Shown piece by piece: positions 52,474 to 59,813 of a stretch of DNA of 64,000 nt. The notes under the pieces were generated by a model. The model searched no databases, was not told the DNA's origin, and saw only the letters and a program-made list of their open reading frames with translations. The stretch comes from CBDDHT01 sp965228615 (GTDB lineage Bacteria; Pseudomonadota; Alphaproteobacteria; Rhizobiales; Methyloligellaceae), in the NCBI GenBank assembly GCA_965228615.1, contig CBDDHT010000004.1, forward strand, positions 496,001 to 560,000, given 5' to 3'. Numbering within the stretch: the first letter of the stretch is position 1; each line of letters starts with the position of its first letter. A program made the position numbers and the translations under genes.

Positions 52474-53721
52474 ATGAAGTTTCGAACCGCCGTAGCTGCG
52501 CTCCTCGCGAGCACGATCGTTGCGTCTCCTGCCTTGGCAGAGAAAGTCACGATTGAAGTCGGCTATCCTTATTCCGCTCTATTCGATGTGACGTTCAAGC
52601 GCATCATGCCGCTCTTCAAGAAGCAACATCCGAATATCGAAGTGAAATTCCGCGCCACCTACGACAATTATGAGGACGCCACGAATACGGTTTTGCGTGA
52701 GTCCGTTGCAGGTAAACAGCCGGACATAACGTTCCAAGGCCTCAATCGTCAGGCGCTCATGGTCTCCAAAGGCATTGCCAAGTCTCTGGAGCCCTTCATT
52801 GCCAAGGAAAAGAATTTCTCGAAAGACGGGTATCACAAAGCGATGCTCACGCTCGGGACGTTCGACGGCAAAGTCTATGGTCTGCCGTTCGCCGTCTCAT
52901 TGCCGGTCGGTTACTACAACATGACGGCATTGAAAAAAGCAGGCATCACGACGCTACCGAAGACCTGGGACGAAGTGGTCGCCAATTGCGGCAAGCTCCG
53001 GAAGTCCGGGTTCAAGAACCCGCTCTTCTGGGGATGGAACATTACGGGCAACTGGTTCTTCCAGGCTCTGATGTGGAGCCAGGGCGAGCCGATCATCAAG
53101 GATGGCAAAGTCAACTTTGGCGGAGAAGCCGGCCTGAAAGCGCTGGAGACCATGAAGAAGCTCTTCCGCGGCTGCAAGATGCTCAACCTGCCCGTGGGTG
53201 ACGCAGGCAAGCCTTTTAATGCCGGCGAAGTGGCCATGCATTTCTGGTCAACCTCTGCCGTGGGCGCCATTGAGCGCGCAAAGGGCGACTTCGTTCTTCA
53301 GACCGGCGAGTATCCGGGCATGGGCGAAGCACCCAAAGGGCTTCCGGCCGGCGGCAACGCGGCGATGTTCGTCTCGAACTCCAAGGATCCGAAGCGGATT
53401 GCGGCTGCTTGGGCTTTCCTGAAATTCTGCACATCGGGCGCCGGTGCGGCCGCCGTTGCGGAAACGACCGGCTATATGCCGCCGAACAAGGCTGCGAACG
53501 AGCTACTTGGCGAGTTCTACAAAAAGAATCCGAACAAGCACACAGCCGTCCGTCAGGCAGGCTTGCTTCGCGACTGGATTGCCTATCCAGGTGACAAAAG
53601 CCTCGCGATCACACAGGTGCTCTACGACCACATCGAGTCGATCGTCACCGGTGATGCGGACGACATGAAAGCGCTTCAACAGGAGATGGTCGCAGAAGTC
53701 TCGGCAATGCTGCCGAAGTAA
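52474..53721 (+). CDS. CUT1-family substrate-binding protein
   Basis: Periplasmic binding protein, about 415 residues. The signal peptide is TAVAALLASTIVASPALA, and the mature part starts EKVTIEVGYPYSALFDVTFK, recalling the UgpB-type protein at 24497. Other blocks are GLPFAVSLPVGYYNMTALKK and LPAGGNAAMFVSNSKDPKRI. The ATG at 52474 follows GGGAG. With a phosphodiesterase downstream, a phosphodiester such as a glycerophosphodiester is a plausible ligand, but sugar ligands are equally known in this class. Confidence 0.83.
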   Translation: MKFRTAVAALLASTIVASPALAEKVTIEVGYPYSALFDVTFKRIMPLFKKQHPNIEVKFRATYDNYEDATNTVLRESVAGKQPDITFQGLNRQALMVSKGIAKSLEPFIAKEKNFSKDGYHKAMLTLGTFDGKVYGLPFAVSLPVGYYNMTALKKAGITTLPKTWDEVVANCGKLRKSGFKNPLFWGWNITGNWFFQALMWSQGEPIIKDGKVNFGGEAGLKALETMKKLFRGCKMLNLPVGDAGKPFNAGEVAMHFWSTSAVGAIERAKGDFVLQTGEYPGMGEAPKGLPAGGNAAMFVSNSKDPKRIAAAWAFLKFCTSGAGAAAVAETTGYMPPNKAANELLGEFYKKNPNKHTAVRQAGLLRDWIAYPGDKSLAITQVLYDHIESIVTGDADDMKALQQEMVAEVSAMLPK

Positions 53722-53752
53722 TACCAACTCGCTGAAAAGCATTTGACGACGA

Positions 53753-53791
53753 CCGCGGACGCGCCAACTCAAATTTGAGGCGCGTCCGCGG
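53753..53791 (+). terminator. very strong stem-loop after the binding-protein gene
   Basis: CCGCGGACGCGCC (53753-53765) and GGCGCGTCCGCGG (53779-53791) form a perfect 13-base GC stem, and the loop itself holds the palindrome CTCAAATTTGAG. No T-run. It separates the transport genes from the phosphodiesterase and probably protects or attenuates the message. Confidence 0.7.
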
Positions 53792-53835
53792 ACCGGCACC
53801 GCTGTGCCGAATCGCCAATGACCAGAGACAGGCTG

Positions 53836-54693
53836 ATGAAGCTCATACAGATCTCAGATATCCATCTTATGCCCCCAGGCCAGGACCTTCGCGGCCTGAA
53901 TCCACAGGCCCGTCTGGAGGCCTGCATAGCAGATATCAATGCCCGGCAAGCGGACGCCGATTTCTGCATCTTCACGGGCGATCTCGCCAATGCCGGAGAG
54001 CCGGAAGCCTATCTCAATCTCCGCGCCTGTCTGAATAAGCTACAGATTCCGTACTTCCTTGCGATCGGAAATCACGACAGCCGAAAGCAGTTCTGCGAGG
54101 CATTCCCGGAAGTGCAGCGGGATGTAAACGATTTCTACCAATATGCCATCGACCACCCCGAGGCTCGTTTTCTGGTGCTCGACACGGTCGAAGAAGGGGC
54201 GCACTGGGGAGCCTATTGCGCAACGCGCGCAGGATGGCTGGATCAACAACTAGCCGATGCAGCCGGCAAGCGCGTCTACATCTTCATGCACCATCCACCG
54301 TTCGACATCGGCCTGCCCTCGCAGGACAATCTGCGCATCAAGGACCCGCAATTCTTTGCGGAGGTCATTGGCCGACATCGCAACGTCAAACACATCTTTC
54401 ACGGCCATGTGCATCGTCCGGTTTGCGGTAGCTGGCACGGTATTCCGGTTTCAGCGCTTCGCGGGACCAACCACCAGGTTCAGTTCGACCTGCAGACGGT
54501 GACGCCGATCCCACTCTGCCACGAGCCGCCGGCCTACGCGATGATCCTGCTGCGGCCCGACCAAACCATCATTCATTTCCACGATTATCTCGATCAGAGC
54601 GGCATTTCCGAATCTCAGTCCAGCGAGTTCGGAAGTGACTTACCGGCATCCGGATCGTCCCCGATCAATACCAGTGCAGCGGCCGTCCAATAA
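53836..54693 (+). CDS. calcineurin-like phosphodiesterase (GpdQ/CpdA class III)
   Basis: Binuclear metallophosphoesterase, about 285 residues, cytoplasmic. The full metal-site motif set is present: QISDIHLMPPG, CIFTGDLANAGEPEAY, LAIGNHDSR, IFMHHPPFDIG and HIFHGHVHRP. Class members cleave cAMP (CpdA) or glycerophosphodiesters (GpdQ). Beside a ugp/mal-type importer the latter is more likely. The start at 53836 (MKLIQISDIH) follows AGAGACAGG; an ATG six codons upstream is also possible. The extra Ser-rich C-terminal tail of about 25 residues is not part of the fold. Confidence 0.86.
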   Translation: MKLIQISDIHLMPPGQDLRGLNPQARLEACIADINARQADADFCIFTGDLANAGEPEAYLNLRACLNKLQIPYFLAIGNHDSRKQFCEAFPEVQRDVNDFYQYAIDHPEARFLVLDTVEEGAHWGAYCATRAGWLDQQLADAAGKRVYIFMHHPPFDIGLPSQDNLRIKDPQFFAEVIGRHRNVKHIFHGHVHRPVCGSWHGIPVSALRGTNHQVQFDLQTVTPIPLCHEPPAYAMILLRPDQTIIHFHDYLDQSGISESQSSEFGSDLPASGSSPINTSAAAVQ

Positions 54694-54712
54694 GGCGCGG
54701 AGGAGAGAAATC

Positions 54713-55792
54713 ATGCCCCTCAAGACAACCACCATCGGTGCCTATCCCAAACCGGACTGTACACCGGTCGGAGACTGGTTCCTGGCGCACAAGAGTGAAG
54801 AAGACCGCAAGGCATCAGCCGGTCTCCTCAGCAATTGGAACCCCGGTGAATATGAAGCCGCTCTCCAAGATGCCGGCGACCGAACGGAGTCACTCTTTCT
54901 CGATGCGACAAGGCAAATCATAGACGATCAGGTCAATGCCGGGGTCGACGTCCCGACAGACGGCGAGGTTCGCCGCGAAAACTATATCTTCTATCAATGC
55001 CGCCGGCTTCACGGCATCAGCTTCGAGCAAACGACACATAAGACGGTACGCCAAGGTGCCTTCGAAGCAGACCTCCCAACCATCATTGGCCCGATTACGT
55101 TCAAGCAGCCTCGGCTGGATGAGGATTGGAAAGCGGCACAGCAATTCACGAACAACCCGGTGAAGATCACGTTGCCCGGGCCACTGACGATCGCAGACTC
55201 GGTTGCCAATGATTACTATGACGATCCCAAGACTATGGGGCAGCATCTCGGGGATGCACTAAACGGCGAAGTCCGCGCTCTTGCCGATGCCGGATGCAAA
55301 TACATCCAGGTCGATGAGCCTGTCTTTGCGCGAAAGCCGAAAGAAGCCCTCGACTATGGCTTCGAGAATCTCGAACGCACATTTCATGGGATACCCGACG
55401 ACATCAGACGGGTCGTGCATATGTGCTGCGGCTATCCGAATGCACTGGATTCCGAAGGTTACATGAAGGCCGACGCGCAGAGCTACTTCGACATCGCAGA
55501 TGCGATCGACCAATCGACGATCGATGAAGTTTCACTCGAAGACGCTCATCGCCACAACGATCTGTCGCTCTTGGAACGGTTCAAAAAGACGTCGATCATT
55601 CTGGGCGTGATCGCTATTGCCAAAAGCCGCGTCGAAACGGTGGATGAAGTTCGCGATCGATTGAAGGCAGCGCTCGATCATATCGATCCGGAACGATTGA
55701 TCGCCGGCCCGGACTGCGGTCTGGGCTTCCTTCCGCGCGAATTGGCGATTGCGAAATTGAAAATCCTGTCGGAGGCAGCCAAGAGCATCTGA
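54713..55792 (+). CDS. stand-alone MetE C-terminal-type methyltransferase, second copy
   Basis: A 359-residue paralogue of the protein at 40472, sharing TTTIGAYPKPD, IIDDQVNAGVDVPTDGEVRR, NPVKITLPGPLTIADSVAND and KYIQVDEPVFARKPKEALDY. The zinc ligands are conserved (VHMCCGYP, VSLEDAHRH, GPDCGLGF). GGAGGAG precedes the ATG, and the gene lies 19 bases after the phosphodiesterase, so it belongs to the importer operon. As with the first copy, a methyl-transfer step on the imported compound is inferred from context; methionine synthesis from a methyl-cobalamin-type donor is the alternative. Confidence 0.82.
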   Translation: MPLKTTTIGAYPKPDCTPVGDWFLAHKSEEDRKASAGLLSNWNPGEYEAALQDAGDRTESLFLDATRQIIDDQVNAGVDVPTDGEVRRENYIFYQCRRLHGISFEQTTHKTVRQGAFEADLPTIIGPITFKQPRLDEDWKAAQQFTNNPVKITLPGPLTIADSVANDYYDDPKTMGQHLGDALNGEVRALADAGCKYIQVDEPVFARKPKEALDYGFENLERTFHGIPDDIRRVVHMCCGYPNALDSEGYMKADAQSYFDIADAIDQSTIDEVSLEDAHRHNDLSLLERFKKTSIILGVIAIAKSRVETVDEVRDRLKAALDHIDPERLIAGPDCGLGFLPRELAIAKLKILSEAAKSI

Positions 55793-55831
55793 CGCCACTT
55801 GGTCAGAATGCTCTTGAATATCGTGGCGTCT

Positions 55832-56515
55832 TTAGGCCGCCGCTGGCGGCGCCGGCGGATTGGCAAGGTGGCCCGATTTGACCCAGATCCGGCAGCCTTC
55901 CGGTCCGGCCGTTGCGCTAAACGGTGCGCCGACCGGAAGCCTCATCCAGGATTGAGCGACCAGAGTATCATCGCCCTCAGTCAAGGAGCCTTCAAGAACG
56001 AGCAGTTCGAGACCTCCGTCGACCGACCTGTCGACTGTGGTACCTGCATCCCATCGCTCGATTCGGACATTTTCGTGATCGTCCGTATAGAGAGGGAGCA
56101 CACTGACGCCCGCCTCATCCGCGACCGGTTCGAAGGCTCCAGCATTGGTGTCGATCGTCATCTGATGACGGTCGGACGGATCGAACTGCCACAGTTTCAC
56201 AAAGATCGTGCAACCGGGTTCGGAACCTGGCGTGTGACTTGAGGTGGGTGGATTGCGCACATAGCTTCCCACCGGGAAATCGCCATGCTCATCCTGGAAC
56301 ACGCCGTCCAGGACGAGAAACTCCTCGCCGCCAGTATGGACATGGGCCGGAAAACGACTGTTCGGCGCATAGCGCACGATCGTCGTCGCTCTCGCGACTT
56401 CTCCGCCAATTCGATCGAGCATCCGCCGGTCGACGCCGGCCGTCGGCGACGCCAGCCAATCCATCGATGCCGAATGGACGACAGCACGTTCGGAAAAGTC
56501 CGCGTTAATTTCCAT
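55832..56515 (-). CDS. double-cupin protein (ChrR-like)
   Basis: A 227-residue protein with two cupin domains. The first has the metal motif RFPAHVHTGGEEFLVLDGVF and the closing NPPTSSHTPGSEPG, close to the ChrR anti-sigma cupin. The second (about residues 140-215) lacks the histidines (GGLELLVLEGSLTEG) and may be structural. No zinc-binding anti-sigma domain precedes it and no sigma gene is near, so an enzyme or sensor role is as likely. It is convergent with the MetE-type gene. Confidence 0.78.
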   Translation of the reverse strand: MEINADFSERAVVHSASMDWLASPTAGVDRRMLDRIGGEVARATTIVRYAPNSRFPAHVHTGGEEFLVLDGVFQDEHGDFPVGSYVRNPPTSSHTPGSEPGCTIFVKLWQFDPSDRHQMTIDTNAGAFEPVADEAGVSVLPLYTDDHENVRIERWDAGTTVDRSVDGGLELLVLEGSLTEGDDTLVAQSWMRLPVGAPFSATAGPEGCRIWVKSGHLANPPAPPAAA

Positions 56516-56651
56516 AATCGTCTCCTGATGTGCGGGCTCCGTCGAGCCCTTTCACGCCTTGATTGTTTGCATCGGCCACTTGTTCAATCAAGTCGATGCT
56601 TGGCCTGAGAGTTGAAAAGCCTGATTCTTAATTCGTGAGCCTATCGGCACA

Positions 56652-56735
56652 ACATCCCGCACTTGATGCGGCATCCAGGGCAACACGCTCAGATAGCGAC
56701 GTGTCGCCCCGGGCCGCGGATCAGGTCCGGGGCGT
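56652..56735. repeat. dispersed palindromic intergenic element, copy 5
   Basis: ACATCCCGCACTTGATGCGG at about 56651 and GCGGATCAGGTCCGGGGC near 56716-56733 form the two arms, again with an ACTTGAT-type core. It closely resembles copy 3. It lies upstream of the cupin gene and just downstream of the GST gene. Confidence 0.7.
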
Positions 56736-56777
56736 CGTTAAAGAGGTTTCGCGATAGCGATCCTGATATCCGGGCCG

Positions 56778-57398
56778 TCAGGCCGCAAGGGCCGGACGGC
56801 TTGTCACACGCTCACGCCACGCTTTGAGATGCGTGCACTCTTCCGGGATCGCCACCTCTGCAAAATCCGCAAATCCGAGCCCCGCAATCACGGTAATGTC
56901 CGCCATCGAAAACCGATCGCCGGCAACATAGTCCTGCTTCGCGAGGATGGCGTCAAAATATCGCATGCCTTCAACGGCCTGCTCGCGGCGGCGTTTTCCC
57001 CAGTCGTCGTTCTGATAAGATTCAATATCGGGACCGAGACCTGGCGTGGCGAAATGGAAATAGTCGGCAATAGCATCGAGTAACCGGGCCTCGGCGCGCC
57101 GTTGCATCATGTGCGTGACGGCTCGTTCTTTTCCGGTCCGCCCGGTGAGCTCGGTGTCACCCGAAAGATGATCGAGATACTCCGTGATGGCCGTGCATTC
57201 CGTGACGATCGTACCGTCGGATAGTTCCAGAACCGGCACAACGCCGGAGGGGTTCTTGGCGAGAAATTCCGGTTTCTTATGCTCCCCGGCGGGCACATCT
57301 ACATGGACGAACTCGACCTTGTCGTTCAGGTTCTTCTCGGCAATGGCCATGCGCACACGTGCCGGGTTCGGGAAACCTTCATAGTCATAGATTTTCAC
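56778..57398 (-). CDS. glutathione S-transferase
   Basis: A 206-residue cytosolic GST. The thioredoxin-like domain reads KIYDYEGFPNPARVRMAIAE and carries the glutathione-binding NPSGVVPVLELSDG and TECTAITEYLDHL. The helical domain ends with DRFSMADITVIAGLGFADF. It conjugates or reduces electrophiles. The GTG at 57398, preceded by AAGGA, gives the standard N-terminus. It is divergent from the tetR gene with a palindrome between them, so induction by an electrophile through that regulator is likely. Confidence 0.87.
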   Translation of the reverse strand: MKIYDYEGFPNPARVRMAIAEKNLNDKVEFVHVDVPAGEHKKPEFLAKNPSGVVPVLELSDGTIVTECTAITEYLDHLSGDTELTGRTGKERAVTHMMQRRAEARLLDAIADYFHFATPGLGPDIESYQNDDWGKRRREQAVEGMRYFDAILAKQDYVAGDRFSMADITVIAGLGFADFAEVAIPEECTHLKAWRERVTSRPALAA

Positions 57399-57431
57399 GG
57401 GATGTCCTTCCTTCACGAGAGATTGTTTATC

Positions 57432-57451
57432 TATCTACTGATAGGTAGATA
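57432..57451. promoter_or_regulatory. candidate TetR operator
   Basis: TATCTAC (57432-57438) and GTAGATA (57445-57451) are perfect inverted arms around six bases, centred between divergent gst and tetR genes. An overlapping CTATC/GATAG pair (57431-57444) adds to the symmetry. Size and place fit TetR-family operators. Confidence 0.6.
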
Positions 57452-57496
57452 TATTGATAGAGTAGGACGCCGTCAACCCTGGGACACATTCGACCA

Positions 57497-58075
57497 ATGA
57501 CGAACCGAGATTCCATGCTAGAAAGCGGCATGCCGAATACATCCGATCTCATTCTTGATGCCGCCGAAGGACGCATGCGCGCAGGCGGTTATAGCGACGT
57601 CAGCTTTCGAGACCTGGCGGCCGATGTTTCCATTAAGAGCGCGAGCGTGCACTATCACTTCCCCACAAAGGAAGTGCTGGGCGTTGCCCTGGTCCGCCGC
57701 TATGGAGAGCGGGTCCGCTTGGACCTTGAGACAAATGCGGGCCCCGAACATCCTGTCGGTATTCGAATTAGGCGCCTGGTCTCCATCTTTCAACAAGCTG
57801 CAGCAGACAAGAGTGCGATGTGCCTCTGCGGGCTGCTCGGCGCCGAAGCCGAGATTTTACCCTCAGCCGTCCGCAATGAGGTGGCCGGCTTTTTTTCCTG
57901 GCTGCTCGACTGGCTGTCAGACGCACTCGGTGGTGGTGATATGGCCCGAACCCGGGCCGTCGCCATCGTAACCTCGCTGGAAGGCGCCCTGATCATCGCC
58001 AAGACGACGAACGATACGGATATCTTCGACCGAGCCTGCAATGCCGTTCTTCATGACTTTACCTCCGAGTCCTAG
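57497..58075 (+). CDS. TetR-family regulator
   Basis: A 192-residue repressor. The helix-turn-helix is GGYSDVSFRDLAADVSIKSA with VHYHFPTKEVLGVALVRRYG, and the rest is the helical ligand domain. It is divergent from the GST gene and likely controls both. The stretch MCLCGLLGAEAEILP resembles the region of TetR proteins that sense electrophiles by cysteine (residues near 105-120); redox sensing is possible. The start at 57497 or the later Met at codon 7 are both possible. Confidence 0.84.
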   Translation: MTNRDSMLESGMPNTSDLILDAAEGRMRAGGYSDVSFRDLAADVSIKSASVHYHFPTKEVLGVALVRRYGERVRLDLETNAGPEHPVGIRIRRLVSIFQQAAADKSAMCLCGLLGAEAEILPSAVRNEVAGFFSWLLDWLSDALGGGDMARTRAVAIVTSLEGALIIAKTTNDTDIFDRACNAVLHDFTSES

Positions 58076-58092
58076 AGACGGCACAGACCCGT

Positions 58093-58554
58093 ATGAGTGA
58101 CAACAATCACGAGCTAACGGCCCTTGGCGCCCAGAGTGCCATTCCCGCCTCGCCGGACGAGGCCGTTTTGGAGAAGGTTGCCAATCCCCACACGGGCACA
58201 GCCTATGTGACACGTTTCGTCTGTCCGGAGTTTACGTCCATCTGCCCGGTAACGGGCCAGCCGGACTTTGCGCATCTCGTTATCGACTATGTGCCGGACA
58301 GCTGGATTGTCGAATCGAAGTCACTCAAACTCTATCTCGGCTCCTATCGCAATCACGGTGCCTTTCACGAGGATTGTACCGTGGCGATCGGTAAGCGCAT
58401 CTGCGCGGAGATTGCGCCAGGCTGGCTGCGGATTGGAGGCTATTGGTATCCGCGCGGCGGCATCCCAATCGATGTCTTTTGGCAAACCGGTGCACCTCCG
58501 GAGGGCCTTTGGCTGCCCGATCAGGGCGTTGCCCCCTATCGCGGGCGTGGCTGA
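58093..58554 (+). CDS. queF: NADPH-dependent 7-cyano-7-deazaguanine reductase QueF
   Basis: Reduces preQ0 to preQ1, the first nitrile-to-amine step of queuosine synthesis. The 153-residue short (YkvM-type) form has the active-site Cys in FTSICPVTGQPDFAH and the ESKSLKLYLGSYRNHGAFHE block containing the QueF motif. It follows the tetR gene by 17 bases on the same strand. QueE is encoded at the other end of the window, so the pathway genes are not clustered. Confidence 0.94.
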   Translation: MSDNNHELTALGAQSAIPASPDEAVLEKVANPHTGTAYVTRFVCPEFTSICPVTGQPDFAHLVIDYVPDSWIVESKSLKLYLGSYRNHGAFHEDCTVAIGKRICAEIAPGWLRIGGYWYPRGGIPIDVFWQTGAPPEGLWLPDQGVAPYRGRG

Positions 58555-58618
58555 CGCGCTACAGACCAGCAAGACATCTCGACTTCGACACTGAATTGCC
58601 TGGACGTTAGGTGTGCCC

Positions 58619-59608
58619 ATGGGACCGGAACTCATCATCACAAATGGCGACGCTGCGGGTGAGTTGCTTCGCAGCACCATGCATGGTGCCGAAATTCTCC
58701 CCTGGCGGGATGTTCTCCACGAGGGCCCGGTCCCTAGAACCGATACGATTGAAGAGCTTTCCGAGATTCGCGCCGATTTCCTCGCCGATCGCGGCTGGGG
58801 AACGCATGTCGAAATCATCGAAGCGCTCAAGGCGCGGGATCGCGGTCTCGCCATCAATACGGAATTCGACCGGGTCACCCTCTGGTTCGAACATGATCTC
58901 TATGACCAACTCCAGCTCATTCAGATCCTTGACTGGTTTGCCGATCATCCCCGTGATGACGACAATCTTATGCTGGTTCAGGCAGATGATTATCTTGGAC
59001 GCCAGGGTGCAGAAGAGCTTGGGCGGATCGGCGAGTATGCGACACCTGTTAGCGAGGCGCAGATCGAATCGGCCGGCCGTGCCTGGCGTGCCTACCGTCA
59101 ACGAACTCCGGAACTCTGGGCATCGCTGCTGGATGAAGATCTGTCGCCCCTCCAGCATTTGAAGCCAGCCGTCCTGCGCACCCTCGAGGAACTTCCCGAT
59201 GCACATTCCGGGCTGACCCGGTCCCAGCGCCAGATCCTGCGGGCAATCCGCTCCGGCGTCACGCGCGCCCGGGAATTGTTTGCGGCATGCCAGGCCCAGG
59301 AGACGGCCTCATTCATGGGCGACTGGAGCTTTTGGAGCGTTCTGGACGAGCTTGCCGCAGGTCACTCCCCCGCTGTCGACGGCGTCGAGGCCGGCCCCTT
59401 CAACCCTGAAATGGATGAAGAAGGCCGCTTGATGTATCTCGACAGCGAACTCCGCCTGACGGTGATCGGCAACGAGATCCTTGCTGCAAGAGAAGATCGC
59501 GCGGATCACGCCCAGATCGATCTCTGGCTTGGCGGCACCCATGTCACCAACAACAACCTTTGGCGTTGGGACTCGCGAACCAAACGAGTGATCGCGCCAG
59601 AAGACTAG
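58619..59608 (+). CDS. DUF1835-domain protein
   Basis: A protein of about 329 residues that opens with the DUF1835 pattern LIITNGDAAGELLRSTMHGA, EILPWRDVLHEGPVP and FDRVTLWFEHDLYDQLQLIQ. The second half, with RTLEELPDAHSGLTRSQRQI, matches the DUF3658-like part often fused to it. Function unknown; no signal or membrane segment. The ATG at 58619 or a GTG two codons earlier may start it. It follows queF by 64 bases, with no known link to queuosine. Confidence 0.78.
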   Translation: MGPELIITNGDAAGELLRSTMHGAEILPWRDVLHEGPVPRTDTIEELSEIRADFLADRGWGTHVEIIEALKARDRGLAINTEFDRVTLWFEHDLYDQLQLIQILDWFADHPRDDDNLMLVQADDYLGRQGAEELGRIGEYATPVSEAQIESAGRAWRAYRQRTPELWASLLDEDLSPLQHLKPAVLRTLEELPDAHSGLTRSQRQILRAIRSGVTRARELFAACQAQETASFMGDWSFWSVLDELAAGHSPAVDGVEAGPFNPEMDEEGRLMYLDSELRLTVIGNEILAAREDRADHAQIDLWLGGTHVTNNNLWRWDSRTKRVIAPED

Positions 59609-59753
59609 GATTCGGGCGCGGTCATCACGGGGTGGCTAATGGTCAGCATGGGGGATTCCCTTCACGCGGCACGGATGCGATTGTGATCAGATGCCGTGAT
59701 TGGACGAATTCGCGCTTTCCAACCGGAACACTACCGAAGCATATAGATGAGTC

Positions 59754-59790
59754 CGAGACAGGACCGCTAGGCGACTGGGAACCTGTCTCG
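59754..59790 (+). promoter_or_regulatory. stem-loop in the leader of the O-methyltransferase gene
   Basis: CGAGACAGG (59754-59762) and CCTGTCTCG (59782-59790) form a perfect nine-base stem around 19 bases, ending 14 bases ahead of the GGGGGAGAAGG ribosome site. It does not match a riboswitch class I can recall, but could be a terminator of the preceding gene or a translational control element. Confidence 0.45.
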
Positions 59791-59813
59791 AACAATCGAA
59801 GGGGGAGAAGGCA

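Noticed and set aside
55832..56515. Cupin protein as an anti-sigma factor
   Set aside because: The first cupin resembles ChrR, but the zinc-binding anti-sigma N-terminal domain and a neighbouring sigma factor gene are both absent.
59754..59790. Known SAM riboswitch ahead of the O-methyltransferase
   Set aside because: Only a simple stem-loop is visible; the conserved cores of known SAM-sensing classes were not recognised.
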